From Halobacillus andaensis (GTDB lineage: Bacteria > Bacillota > Bacilli > Bacillales > Halobacillaceae), in NCBI RefSeq assembly GCF_014636475.1, contig NZ_BMEL01000002.1, forward strand, positions 124,001-188,000: a stretch of 64,000 bases of DNA, written 5' to 3'. The notes under the pieces are model-generated. The model made no database searches, was not told the origin of the DNA, and saw only the letters and a list, made by a program, of their open reading frames with translations. This document shows, piece after piece, positions 24,738-32,706 of this stretch. The stretch's first letter is position 1; each line of letters opens with the position of its first letter. Made by a program: the position numbers and the translations under genes.

Positions 24738-25274
24738 ATGATGAGTGGGTTCGAAGAGCAAAGGTATATGATTAGCGAAAAACCAGAATACCCTCCATCC
24801 ATTGGAAGGTTGTTATCCATGATGGAGTATACACGTATGACTACTCTCGAGGCGGTGGAAGGTTTATCTATAGAAGAACTTGATTTTCGGCTGAATGAAA
24901 AAGGTAACTCTATCGGATGTCTTCTATATCATATCGCGCGCGTTGAGGAAATCTATCAAATTTTAACTTTTGAAGAGAGAGAACCTTCTGAAGACGAATG
25001 GAAGAAAATAGGTGCAGGAGTCAGGCTTGGTGCTGATGCTCATAAGGAAATTAAAGGTTTTGAACTGAATTTTTATAAAGAGAAGCTGATTTCAACGCGT
25101 CAGAAGACTCTCGAACTATTTAAGCATATAGAGGATGGTTGGCTGGATGAGATATCCCCTTTAAATACTTTTGACAAGGCTAATTACTACTTTTGCTGGT
25201 TTCATGTATTTGAAGATGAATTAAGTCATCGAGGTCAAATACGTCTCATTCGCAATCATCAAAAAAAGGATTAG
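24738..25274 (+). CDS. DinB-family protein
   Basis: 178 residues, four-helix bundle of the DinB/YfiT superfamily: SIGCLLYHIARVEEIYQIL (about 55-73) supplies the first metal-ligand histidine and WFHVFEDELSHRGQIRLIR near the C-terminus the last two. Members are metal-dependent thiol transferases or damage-inducible proteins; no specific substrate is known. It is 21 nt after the serine hydrolase and probably co-transcribed. A second, decayed DinB gene is at 59.1-59.6 kb. Confidence 0.85.
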   Translation: MMSGFEEQRYMISEKPEYPPSIGRLLSMMEYTRMTTLEAVEGLSIEELDFRLNEKGNSIGCLLYHIARVEEIYQILTFEEREPSEDEWKKIGAGVRLGADAHKEIKGFELNFYKEKLISTRQKTLELFKHIEDGWLDEISPLNTFDKANYYFCWFHVFEDELSHRGQIRLIRNHQKKD

Positions 25275-25299
25275 CTGAATAAAGAAGGGAGATTTTTTC

Positions 25300-25731
25300 A
25301 TGTTTGTAGTTAATGTAGAAGGTGCAATTCACCATAACGGAAAATGGCTGCTAATTTTGAGGAGCGAAAAGGAAGAGCATGCTGGAGGCACCCTCTCCTT
25401 GGTAGGCGGAAAATGTGAACTCGAAGGGACTTCTTCGGATATTCTCGAAAGAACTTTAAAACGAGAGATCGTGGAGGAGGTAGGCTGCGAAGTTACCAAC
25501 CTTACATATGTGAACAGCTCGTCGTTTGTGACTGATGCTGGGGTAAATGTAATTGATGTTGTTTTTTTATGTGAGCATCAATCGGGAGAACCTTATGCGA
25601 AAAGTAAAGAAGAAGTGGATGATGTAATATGGATGACTACTTCCGAGGTTCTTGACCACAGGAAAACACCTCAGTACTTAAAAGAAAATATTAAATTAGC
25701 AGATAGCCTGCTTCATAGCATGTCAAATTAG
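25300..25731 (+). CDS. Nudix hydrolase
   Basis: 143 residues. A full Nudix box runs from GGKCELEG to REIVEEVGCEV (about residues 33-60, GX5EX7REVXEEVG pattern), which binds magnesium and hydrolyses a nucleoside diphosphate linked to another group. N-terminal VEGAIHHNGKWLLILRSE is the usual first strand. The substrate is unknown. SD AAGGGAGA; same-strand gene series. Confidence 0.88.
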   Translation: MFVVNVEGAIHHNGKWLLILRSEKEEHAGGTLSLVGGKCELEGTSSDILERTLKREIVEEVGCEVTNLTYVNSSSFVTDAGVNVIDVVFLCEHQSGEPYAKSKEEVDDVIWMTTSEVLDHRKTPQYLKENIKLADSLLHSMSN

Positions 25732-25748
25732 AATCGAGGAGGAATTCC

Positions 25749-26195
25749 ATGAATGGAAACAAAGAAAGCCGTATAACAAAGACCTATGAACAGCTAATAG
25801 ACGCCTGGAACAGCCGGAACGCAGAAGCCATGGCCCTCCTGTTTACAGAATCGGGGGAGAGCATCGGGTTTGATGGAAGTATGTCAAAGGGACCTCTAGA
25901 GATTAATGAACATCTCGCTCCTATATTCGAAAATCACCCCACGGCGCCCTATGTTTATAAAATCAAAGAGGTAAGGATGATAGGAGAGGAAGCGGCGATC
26001 GTACGGGCGATTGCTGGGATGATACCTCCTGGTGAGTCGGATCTCAAACCTGAGGTCAATACTCACCACACTTTAGTAGTGGTGTTGAAAGGTGAGCAGT
26101 GGAAAATTGATCTTTTTCAGAACACGCCTGCTCAATTTCATGGCAGACCTGAATTAGTAGAGCAAATGACAGAAGAATTGAGACGGCAGCTTTAA
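25749..26195 (+). CDS. SnoaL/NTF2-like protein (SgcJ type)
   Basis: 148 residues with an NTF2-like cone fold: TYEQLIDAWNSRNAEAMALLF, then STY-like ESIGFDGSMSKG, and a final HTLVVVLKGEQWKIDLFQNTPAQ strand pair. The SgcJ/EcaC/DUF4440 group includes small-molecule binding and isomerase-like proteins. No catalytic residues are certain. SD GAGGAGG at 25736-25742, 18 nt after the Nudix gene. Confidence 0.8.
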   Translation: MNGNKESRITKTYEQLIDAWNSRNAEAMALLFTESGESIGFDGSMSKGPLEINEHLAPIFENHPTAPYVYKIKEVRMIGEEAAIVRAIAGMIPPGESDLKPEVNTHHTLVVVLKGEQWKIDLFQNTPAQFHGRPELVEQMTEELRRQL

Positions 26196-26277
26196 AACTC
26201 TGGCTTCTTTTTTTATACTTGGAGGCAAAAGAGAAAGGAGTGGTTTCTGTGAAGGCCAGATCGACGAACTCACGTTA

Positions 26278-26490
26278 TTGCTGTTGTATTTAACTTCTTT
26301 TAAGGAGGAGGAAGGCCCCATAGAAGCCTTGAGAAGCTGGAAGGGCTACCCCTTTTCATCGTTGGATGAATTAAGAGAGGCAGGTTACATTGTTGGCGGG
26401 AATCGTTCGAAATCAGTTTTCTTAAAAGAAGAAGGAGAAAAGATGGCTCAAGAATTAATGAAAAAATATAACATTAAGGATGAGCTGTAA
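26278..26490 (+). CDS. DUF6429-like protein with a damaged 5' end
   Basis: 70 residues from a TTG at 26278: LLYLTSFKEEEG, then SWKGYPFSSLDELREAGYI and SKSVFLKEEGEKMAQELMKKY, which from memory matches DUF6429. The conserved family start (IDELTLLLLYLTS) is encoded in frame upstream, from 26251, but no start codon exists there. A GTG at 26249 with good SD (AAAGGAG at 26234-26240) is one base out of frame; adding one A would give a normal start. So either a 1-nt deletion inactivated it or translation starts at the TTG. Function unknown. Confidence 0.5.
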   Translation: MLLYLTSFKEEEGPIEALRSWKGYPFSSLDELREAGYIVGGNRSKSVFLKEEGEKMAQELMKKYNIKDEL

Positions 26491-26528
26491 ACAGCCGATG
26501 ATATCCTTATAAAGGCTGGTGATCTCTT

Positions 26529-26984
26529 ATGAAAGACAAGCTCATAGCCGTTCTAATCGCTAATGTCCTGCTTGGAATCATTTTTTACTGGATGAACTAT
26601 GTGCCGGAAGCTCAAAGAAATGACGGAACGTATTATTTTGGTTTTGGTGAAATCGTTACGTTCGTCTTCATTTATGCGGGTCCGGCTTATCTTCTAGCCG
26701 GGCTGCCGCTTTCCTACATAATTGAAAAATATACGGTGAGGTTTCAAGGGTTAAGTGGTTATTTCTTGAGGCTCGGGCTTTATGCTGCTGCCGGGTTAGC
26801 GGTCGGACTGCTTTATGGGGTGATTGCCTTTCAGGAGATCCCTCTGGTCGTTCCAGGAGTGTTCTATTTTTTAGGGCTGGGTTTGCTAGCCTCGCTTTTA
26901 TTTTCTCATGTCCTGCTGGTCGTAACGTGGCTGGGGGAAAGGATGAATAACGTTCAAAAGCTTTCAGGTGGATCGAATGTCTGA
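26529..26984 (+). CDS. Integral membrane protein, unknown
   Basis: 151 residues with four membrane helices (about 5-23, 40-63, 82-105, 112-135). No motif is recognised. It follows the DUF6429-like gene by 38 nt and ends at a terminator whose stem includes the last codons. Confidence 0.65.
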   Translation: MKDKLIAVLIANVLLGIIFYWMNYVPEAQRNDGTYYFGFGEIVTFVFIYAGPAYLLAGLPLSYIIEKYTVRFQGLSGYFLRLGLYAAAGLAVGLLYGVIAFQEIPLVVPGVFYFLGLGLLASLLFSHVLLVVTWLGERMNNVQKLSGGSNV

Positions 26985-26993
26985 AAGCTTTTT
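26955..26993. terminator. Bidirectional terminator
   Basis: CAAAAGCTTTCAG (26955-26967) pairs with CTGAAAGCTTTTT (26981-26993). It is shared by the membrane protein gene and the convergent Imm5-like gene. Confidence 0.8.
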
Positions 26994-27574
26994 TACTGTC
27001 GTTTCTCGCTTAATAACTTTTCTTTGTTGGGTTTATTTTCTTTTAATAAAAAGCCAGCCCAGTCACGCTCCAGTTGGTTGGTATGTTCCTGCCAGTAGAG
27101 GAGACGGTTTTGGTAATCAGAAATTTTTTCCGTGACAGGGTCTTGAAAGTCATGAATTCCATGTTTACGAACGATGCCCGTCAATTCATAGATTGGTAAT
27201 CCGAACGCATGAGTTTCTACGTGTACAGTAGCTCCGGCATGCCCGATGGCTTGAGCCAACACGCCATATTCCCTGTCATCCAATTCCTTAGCCACCGCGT
27301 GGGCATCTAAAATTGCTCGTTTAGCCTGGGGCATTTTAATCTTGCCTTTGGACCAGTCTTCACAGAGTTTCAGGCAGTTTCTAGGTCTCTGTTCGGCGGG
27401 GTATTTGGTTTCAAATTGTGTCAAAGTTGATGAAGCACAGTCTAATGCCCACAGGACCAGGGTTCGATGGTTTTGTCGTTGGATTTGTTTTTTTAAGTCC
27501 TGTAAGCAAAGACTGTTACGGGAAAACAACAATTTATTCTTTTTCTTCCATTTAATTTCTACATCTGTAAACAT
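26993..27574 (-). CDS. Imm5-like putative immunity protein
   Basis: 193 residues, all-helical. It shows the Imm_5 pattern: TLVLWALDCASSTL, ERRP-like AEQRPRNCLKLCEDWSKG, AKRAILDAHAVAKE and AIGHAGATVHVETHAFG. Imm_5 proteins are predicted immunity factors of polymorphic toxins but also occur widely as solitary genes in Firmicutes. No toxin gene is adjacent here; the nearest toxin-like trace is the relic at 1.3 kb. Monocistronic. Confidence 0.7.
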   Translation of the reverse strand: MFTDVEIKWKKKNKLLFSRNSLCLQDLKKQIQRQNHRTLVLWALDCASSTLTQFETKYPAEQRPRNCLKLCEDWSKGKIKMPQAKRAILDAHAVAKELDDREYGVLAQAIGHAGATVHVETHAFGLPIYELTGIVRKHGIHDFQDPVTEKISDYQNRLLYWQEHTNQLERDWAGFLLKENKPNKEKLLSEKRQ

Positions 27575-27772
27575 TTTGTCCTCCTTTTAAGGCAGCTGCC
27601 CGTTTCTCCTTATATCTAGTATATAAATTTTATCATGTTTTGAGCGCTATCACCTGTAGGTTCATCCTCCTTATAAGTGCTAAGCCCTAGTACCATTTTA
27701 TTACATGGGCAATATTTACTTTTACACGATGACATGCTAAAGTGTAAATTGTTGAATTTTTCTATCAATTTA

Positions 27773-27786
27773 TGAAATCGATTTCA
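27773..27786. promoter_or_regulatory. Perfect cre (CcpA) box
   Basis: TGAAATCGATTTCA is a perfect palindromic match to TGWAANCGNTNWCA, 24 nt before the SLC13 start. A position downstream of the promoter usually means roadblock-type catabolite repression. Confidence 0.8.
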
Positions 27787-27810
27787 AAGATCATCAAGGA
27801 GGAACATCTT

Positions 27811-29238
27811 ATGGAACGTAGACAGAAAATTGGATTGATTCTTGGTCCATTGCTTTTTGTAATTCTTTATTTCATCCCGGCGATTACTGGTCTCGGCGAT
27901 GAACCGCGGGCTGTGCTGGCGGTTACGGCATGGGTGGCTGCATGGTGGATTACAGAAGCGATGCCGATTCCGGCGACGTCGCTGCTGCCGATTTTTTTGC
28001 TTCCGATTACAGGTGGGGCGGATCAGAGTACAGCTTCGATGGCGTACGCGGATCCGATTGTGTTCATGTATATGGGTGGTTTTACGATCGCCCTTGCGAT
28101 TCAGAAGTGGGACTTACATAAACGTATTGCGATGACGATTCTCTCGTTCGTGGGAACGGGGAGTCAGCGAATTATTATGGGTGTCATTATTGCGACGGCG
28201 GGGCTTTCGATGTGGATTTCGAATGCGGCGACTGCGCTCATGATGCTCCCGATTGCGCTGGCTTTGATTACGGAAATTAAGGAGAAGAACTTTTTCGATG
28301 AACCGTCTCTGCACCGCTTTGCGAAGGGACTGTTGCTTGCTGTTGCGTACTCCGCTTCCATTGGCGGGCTCGCGACCATCATTGGTTCTGTGCCAAACGC
28401 CGCATTTGTGGCGGTGGCTGCCAGCAGTCTCGACCGTACGGTGACGTTCTTCGATTGGTTCCTATTTGGATTCCCACTAACCATTATTCTGTTAGTCGGG
28501 CTGTATTTCTACCTGACGAAAATTCAGTTTAAAATCACGAATCAGAAAGATATTTCCTCAGACTTTGCAAAAAATCAGCTGAGAGAGCTCGGACCGATGT
28601 CGTATGAGGAAAAATCGGTACTGACCGTGTTTACTGTGGTCGGTGTGCTGTGGATGACGAGCGGGTTTATTCCTGAAGCCTATACGCTCTCAGATACATC
28701 GATTTCGATGATCGGGGCCACGTCGATGTTCCTTTTCCCGGCGAAACAGGCGAAAGGCGGGTTAATGGTTTGGAAAGACATGAAGGAACTGCCGTGGGGG
28801 CTGCTGCTCTTATTCGGGGGCGGACTTTCACTTGCTGCGGCCTTTGAGTCCTCCAACTTGACCGAATGGTTCGGTGAATTGCTGCAGGGACTTGAAGTGC
28901 TTCCATTCCTGCTTATTCTAATCGCGCTTGCAACGATTGTATTGTTCATGACGGAAATCATGTCCAACACGGCTGTGTCGAACATGTTGATTCCGATCAG
29001 TATCGGGCTTGCGCTCGGCATTGGCGCCGACCCTTATGCCATTATGGGGATTGTCGCTTTAACGGCGTCATGTGCCTTTATGCTGCCGATCTCAACACCG
29101 CCAAACGCGGCTGTCTTCAGCTCGGATTATTTAACGATCGACGATATGGTGAAAGCCGGATTCTGGATGAACATTGTCGCGATTATCGTGATTGTGCTCT
29201 TCGTTTATTTCTGGCAGCCGATTGTTTTAAATTATTAA
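27811..29238 (+). CDS. SLC13/DASS sodium:dicarboxylate symporter
   Basis: From ATG 27811 the protein is 475 residues, with AAGGAGG 7 nt upstream; the ATG at 27772 overlaps the cre box and has no SD. About 11-12 helices with the DASS motifs: VTAWVAAWWITEAMPIP near residue 40, a SNAATALMMLPIA segment (the first SNT-like motif) near 135, MSNTAVSNMLIP near 390 and the final CAFMLPISTPPNAAVF. These carriers import succinate, malate or fumarate with sodium. With mqo in the same window it fits C4-dicarboxylate use, under CcpA control. Confidence 0.9.
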   Translation: MERRQKIGLILGPLLFVILYFIPAITGLGDEPRAVLAVTAWVAAWWITEAMPIPATSLLPIFLLPITGGADQSTASMAYADPIVFMYMGGFTIALAIQKWDLHKRIAMTILSFVGTGSQRIIMGVIIATAGLSMWISNAATALMMLPIALALITEIKEKNFFDEPSLHRFAKGLLLAVAYSASIGGLATIIGSVPNAAFVAVAASSLDRTVTFFDWFLFGFPLTIILLVGLYFYLTKIQFKITNQKDISSDFAKNQLRELGPMSYEEKSVLTVFTVVGVLWMTSGFIPEAYTLSDTSISMIGATSMFLFPAKQAKGGLMVWKDMKELPWGLLLLFGGGLSLAAAFESSNLTEWFGELLQGLEVLPFLLILIALATIVLFMTEIMSNTAVSNMLIPISIGLALGIGADPYAIMGIVALTASCAFMLPISTPPNAAVFSSDYLTIDDMVKAGFWMNIVAIIVIVLFVYFWQPIVLNY

Positions 29239-29245
29239 TTGGGAT

Positions 29246-29277
29246 AAAAGCTCTCCTTACGAAAAGGAGGGCTTTTT
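29246..29277 (+). terminator. Terminator of the SLC13 gene
   Basis: AAAAGCTCTCCTT pairs with AAGGAGGGCTTTTT around a 3-5-nt loop, with one G-T type mismatch. Confidence 0.85.
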
Positions 29278-29309
29278 CTATGGCAGAAAAGCCCTTCTTC
29301 GTTGAAAAT

Positions 29310-29660
29310 CTATAGCACGCGCTCAATGATGTAACGGCCGCGTTCCGTGATGAGGAAAAAACGGTTCTCGTCGAATCGGTACTGTGTGGAATCCTCGAGC
29401 GGGATTTCATACAGAGAGTCAGGGAGCGGCTGAAGTTCGCAGCCGTCCGTCTCCGTCGTTCCTGTGCCGTTTAAATGCAGGGAGTGCATCGGCTCATACT
29501 CATCCATTCTCCTCGTATGTCTGTCATAGGAAATATCGTTTAGCTGCATGATGATGATATCTTCATCATCAAGCTCCTGCTTGGAAATGATAATCGTCTC
29601 GCCGCTCCATTGCTGCAGCAGCTGATTGAATTCTTCCACGGTTAATGATCGAGCGTTCAT
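29310..29660 (-). CDS. Conserved-looking hypothetical protein
   Basis: 116 residues, acidic, soluble. The N-terminus (LTVEEFNQLLQQWSGETIII) and the C-terminal beta-rich part (YRFDENRFFLITERGRYIIERVL) look well formed and codon use is normal. SD GGAGGG precedes ATG 29660. No family recognised; monocistronic. Confidence 0.6.
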   Translation of the reverse strand: MNARSLTVEEFNQLLQQWSGETIIISKQELDDEDIIIMQLNDISYDRHTRRMDEYEPMHSLHLNGTGTTETDGCELQPLPDSLYEIPLEDSTQYRFDENRFFLITERGRYIIERVL

Positions 29661-29814
29661 CTACATCCCTCCTGACTATAGAATTTCCATAGTGGGGGAG
29701 AAATTATTCAAAGGCGCCGCAGCTTCAGTTTGATCATTGAAGAAAATATTCAATTACATTATGACCATATTGGAAAATTTAAGTTATAATGCAAATAAAA
29801 GGTGACTGGGAGGA

Positions 29815-30168
29815 GTGGCTTCCATAAGAAAAGCGATTGTATTATTTCTTTTTGTGATAAGTATTGTCCTCGTCACTTATAGTATCGCCTATACTCGTCA
29901 GCAATCCGGTGATATAACAGCAACTACCAAAGGCACCCCCCTGGAGGGAAAAGTTGAACAGAAAACAACAAATGGTTTTATTCTGGAAGTAACCGCGGCA
30001 TCCAAAGCAACGTTTTCAGACGTTATGCACGTGTCATACAGTGGGCGTCATGTACTTCATAAGGGTGATCACGTATGGGTGTGGTACGACGAGATTAGAG
30101 AATCGGACCCGCCGCAAACCGTGGCGGTAGAGGTTGAAATCAAATTTAGGAGTGAAGTCGATGATTGA
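29815..30168 (+). CDS. DUF3221-like membrane-anchored protein
   Basis: 117 residues with an N-terminal anchor (IVLFLFVISIVLVTYSI) and an extracytoplasmic beta-barrel-like domain ending VWVWYDEIRESDPPQTVAVEVEI, the DUF3221 pattern. The GTG start at 29815 lies only 3 nt after GGGAGGA, so the start is uncertain. It overlaps the next gene by 8 nt. Function unknown. Confidence 0.55.
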   Translation: MASIRKAIVLFLFVISIVLVTYSIAYTRQQSGDITATTKGTPLEGKVEQKTTNGFILEVTAASKATFSDVMHVSYSGRHVLHKGDHVWVWYDEIRESDPPQTVAVEVEIKFRSEVDD

Positions 30169-30505
30169 ACGGATTGATACGCTGTGCATGATTGTAAGCG
30201 ATATTGAAAGGTCGGCCCGCTGGTATGAGAAGACGTTAGGATTTACGGTCGTTTTTACGGGAGACGACTACCGCGTATTACAAGTAGGGGAAGGGAGCGT
30301 CCCCTTAACGATTGAAGAAGGCGACGTAAGCTCAAACACGAATCACACATATCCTATCTTCTTTTCAAAAGATAGTAAGAAGCTGCATAATCAGCTTGAG
30401 GCGTCAGGGGTTAACGTAAGTGACTTACATAATGACGGTGTGAATCAATTCTTTAACTTCTATGACCCCGATGGAAATAAACTGCAGGTCTGTTATTTTG
30501 AGTGA
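30161..30505 (+). CDS. VOC-family (glyoxalase/bleomycin-resistance fold) protein
   Basis: 114 residues from ATG 30161 (SD AGGAG upstream). One VOC module pair: IDTLCMIVSDIERSARWYEKTLGF at the start and FNFYDPDGNKLQVCYFE at the end supply the metal-ligand positions (the final Glu is typical). Such proteins are metal-dependent lyases, dioxygenases or drug-binding proteins; the specific role is unknown. Confidence 0.85.
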   Translation: MIERIDTLCMIVSDIERSARWYEKTLGFTVVFTGDDYRVLQVGEGSVPLTIEEGDVSSNTNHTYPIFFSKDSKKLHNQLEASGVNVSDLHNDGVNQFFNFYDPDGNKLQVCYFE

Positions 30506-30517
30506 AAGGAGATTTCT

Positions 30518-31039
30518 ATGACACTTCAGTTTATTCAGTTAACCCAAGCCGAACCGTCAATTGTCGACGTGTTTAATCGATGGGGAAATGACCCTTACTT
30601 AATTCCTTTGACTCGCCCCAACCAAACGCAAGCTGAGGTTGATGAGAAATGGTTTATGACTGTCGATGACTTAAACGAACGACTGGAAGATCACTTCATT
30701 TATCTCATTTATTTGGATAACGTATTGGTTGGTGAGATGAATTATATGATCGACCCTGACCATCTTTATAAGAAAGAACAAGGAACCGCCTGGATCGGCA
30801 TATCGATCGGAGAACCAGAAGGTCGGGGAAAAGGGATCGGGTATACGGCCTTACGCTACTTAGAGCAGCAAATTAAGGATAATGGGTATCACCGGATTGA
30901 AATAGGCGTATTTGAATTCAACACGCAGGCGCAAAAGCTGTATAAGAAGCTGGGGTACAAAGAAATCGCCCGTATTCCGGATTTTACGTACTATAATGGC
31001 GAGATGCGGGCAGATATTCGCATGGAAAAGTATCTATGA
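30518..31039 (+). CDS. GNAT-family N-acetyltransferase
   Basis: 173 residues. Acetyl-CoA binding motif A is IGEPEGRGKGIGYTALRYL (about 103-121, QxxGxG/A variant) with a later FEFNTQAQKLYKKLGYKE motif B. It resembles the RimJ/aminoglycoside 6'-acetyltransferase group; the acceptor is unknown. SD AAAGGAG 8 nt upstream, 12 nt after the VOC gene. Confidence 0.85.
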   Translation: MTLQFIQLTQAEPSIVDVFNRWGNDPYLIPLTRPNQTQAEVDEKWFMTVDDLNERLEDHFIYLIYLDNVLVGEMNYMIDPDHLYKKEQGTAWIGISIGEPEGRGKGIGYTALRYLEQQIKDNGYHRIEIGVFEFNTQAQKLYKKLGYKEIARIPDFTYYNGEMRADIRMEKYL

Positions 31040-31098
31040 AACGAAATGAGCTCCCATTCGTAGATAAATTAAAGGATCAAGCAAAGGTTGGATAAACA

Positions 31099-31632
31099 AT
31101 GAGTCGACAATCAAGGGACATTTATCTCATTTCAGGACCGTGCGGCGTTGGAAAATCAACTATTAGTAAGAAACTCGCCGATCGAATGTCGAAAAGCGTG
31201 TTAATCGAAGGAGATCAACTTAACGCGATGCTCGTCGGTGAGAATCAGCCGGCATGGGAGGAACGGTTAGCCATCGTCTGGAAAACCATCGTGTCGATCA
31301 CAAAAAACGTTCTTGATCATGAACGGGATGTCGTCATCGATTATGTGGTAGAGGATGAATTGAACTGGTTTGCGCAGCAGTTTGTGGACTTGAATGTTCA
31401 TATTCACTACGTTGTTTTACGTGCCGATAAGAGCGTTCTTCACGAGCGGCTGACTCAAAGGGGAAATACCGACTTATTGGAGCGTTCGTTATTTCTGTTG
31501 AAGAAGCTAGAAGGTACCCGTGCGAATAAGCCGTTTTTGCTGGATACGACAGACAAACGTCCATTCGAGGTGGTGGAGAAGATTGAAAAGAATAAGCTCC
31601 ACTATCGCTATCCATTCGATGAACGAATGTGA
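31099..31632 (+). CDS. AAA/shikimate-kinase-like P-loop kinase
   Basis: 177 residues with Walker A GPCGVGKST at about 13-21 and a lid-like arginine region (ERLTQRGNTDLLERSL). Fold and size match small-molecule kinases such as chloramphenicol phosphotransferase or adenylyl-sulfate kinase-like proteins. The substrate is unknown. Upstream gap of 59 nt; probably part of the same gene series. Confidence 0.75.
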   Translation: MSRQSRDIYLISGPCGVGKSTISKKLADRMSKSVLIEGDQLNAMLVGENQPAWEERLAIVWKTIVSITKNVLDHERDVVIDYVVEDELNWFAQQFVDLNVHIHYVVLRADKSVLHERLTQRGNTDLLERSLFLLKKLEGTRANKPFLLDTTDKRPFEVVEKIEKNKLHYRYPFDERM

Positions 31633-31665
31633 GGCTATGCGGTGGAAGGACTTGGAGGATTAAAA

Positions 31666-31815
31666 ATGATGAAATTCATGTTTATTTTAGCGGCTGTAAG
31701 CACGTTGCCTTTTGCCTATTTTGATAAAGGCGCTGCAGGAATGGTGATGAGTTTATTCTTCCTGCTGGCTGGGGCGTATTTTAGTAAGCCTCGATTTAAG
31801 AAGAACGATTCATAA
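31666..31815 (+). CDS. Small two-helix membrane protein
   Basis: 49 residues: KFMFILAAVSTLPFAYF and GMVMSLFFLLAGAYF are two membrane segments, followed by a basic tail. It has GGAGG at 31654-31658, 7 nt upstream. It lies 33 nt after the kinase and 16 nt before another small membrane gene, so the three are probably co-transcribed. Function unknown. Confidence 0.55.
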   Translation: MMKFMFILAAVSTLPFAYFDKGAAGMVMSLFFLLAGAYFSKPRFKKNDS

Positions 31816-31831
31816 GGGAACGGAGGGTTGG

Positions 31832-32077
31832 ATGGAAAAAAAGCTGAAGGTTGTACGAAGGATAGATGGAACAGTGGCAGCAGCCGTTGTTTTGTATGTA
31901 TTGATTGTAGTTTTTACGAGTTTAACTATATCGCCTGAGCTAATGGGCCTCATGATGAGTGTGCTCGTGCTGTTACGGGGGATAGAAGCGCACTATGAAC
32001 AGAAAAAAGTGAAAAGCGGGATGATCTTTGGCCTGCTGGTCTTCGTCGCAATAATAGGAATAACAAGCCTTTTATAA
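31832..32077 (+). CDS. Small three-helix membrane protein
   Basis: 81 residues with hydrophobic segments at about 13-33, 37-49 and 62-80. SD GGAGG at 31821-31825. No family recognised. A hairpin follows the gene. Confidence 0.6.
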   Translation: MEKKLKVVRRIDGTVAAAVVLYVLIVVFTSLTISPELMGLMMSVLVLLRGIEAHYEQKKVKSGMIFGLLVFVAIIGITSLL

Positions 32078-32093
32078 AAAAATACATAAAAAT

Positions 32094-32117
32094 AGCCCTT
32101 ACTGTTACAGCAAGGGC
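32094..32117 (+). terminator. Hairpin after the small membrane genes
   Basis: GCCCTTACTG pairs with CAGCAAGGGC with one mismatch and a 3-4 nt loop. No T-run follows immediately, so termination strength is uncertain. Confidence 0.5.
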
Positions 32118-32706
32118 AAAGTCATTTTCTACAATATCTCACCAAATTGGTTAAAAGTGTGAGAATTAAGGTCACCTCGAATTGTAATACACTTATACTT
32201 TAATGTAAACAAGCGTTAAATGATTAAAGTTTCAGATGACTTTACTTTTTGTGTCAGTGACAGGGATGAAAGCTTGAAAAATTTTTATGAAAAATGGAGA
32301 TATGGGCATGAAGGTTATTAAGGTCGTTCATTCATTGTATTGATTCTATGGTCTTTGGGGCTTTAGGTATTTTTTTCTTTCCACTTGTTCTTCGTCAAAT
32401 AGAGGAGGGGTAACAGCTACAAGCGATTAAGTCTTCGTTTGTAGAGAAAATTTAAAATGAATGTTTAGTCCCAGATCGTAAAGATAGTACTAGGTATTAT
32501 AGCGTATCGGGTGCCGCTATGGTCTTGTATCGCATATAGCGGAAGGCGATATGCGGAGGTTTAGCGTTTGAATCGTTGGAAGCACTAAGTGGGCAAACGC
32601 TATCAATAGCCAGGAAGACTCATATTTGCATATCGCATGACGATACGATATCGCTTGCAAAATTGTCTGAAAACCTTCATATTTAAAGAAAAGGAGGTTC
32701 GACATC
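32118..32706. other. Gap with a mini-gene relic and CGATA/TATCG motif cluster
   Basis: Around 32308-32412 an ATG with GGAG nearby opens MGMKVIKVVHSLY then stops; another frame continues IDSMVFGALGIFFFPLVLRQIEEG to a stop, which looks like a frameshifted ~35-residue membrane peptide. From about 32500 the sequence is dense in TATCG and CGATA pentamers, including CGCATAT facing ATATGCG and ACGATACGATATCGC just before the MerR-like gene. These are candidate binding sites for that protein. No other gene is supported. Confidence 0.45.

Noticed and set aside
27772-27810. ATG 27772 as the SLC13 start
   Set aside because: It overlaps a perfect cre box and lacks an SD, whereas ATG 27811 has AAGGAGG.
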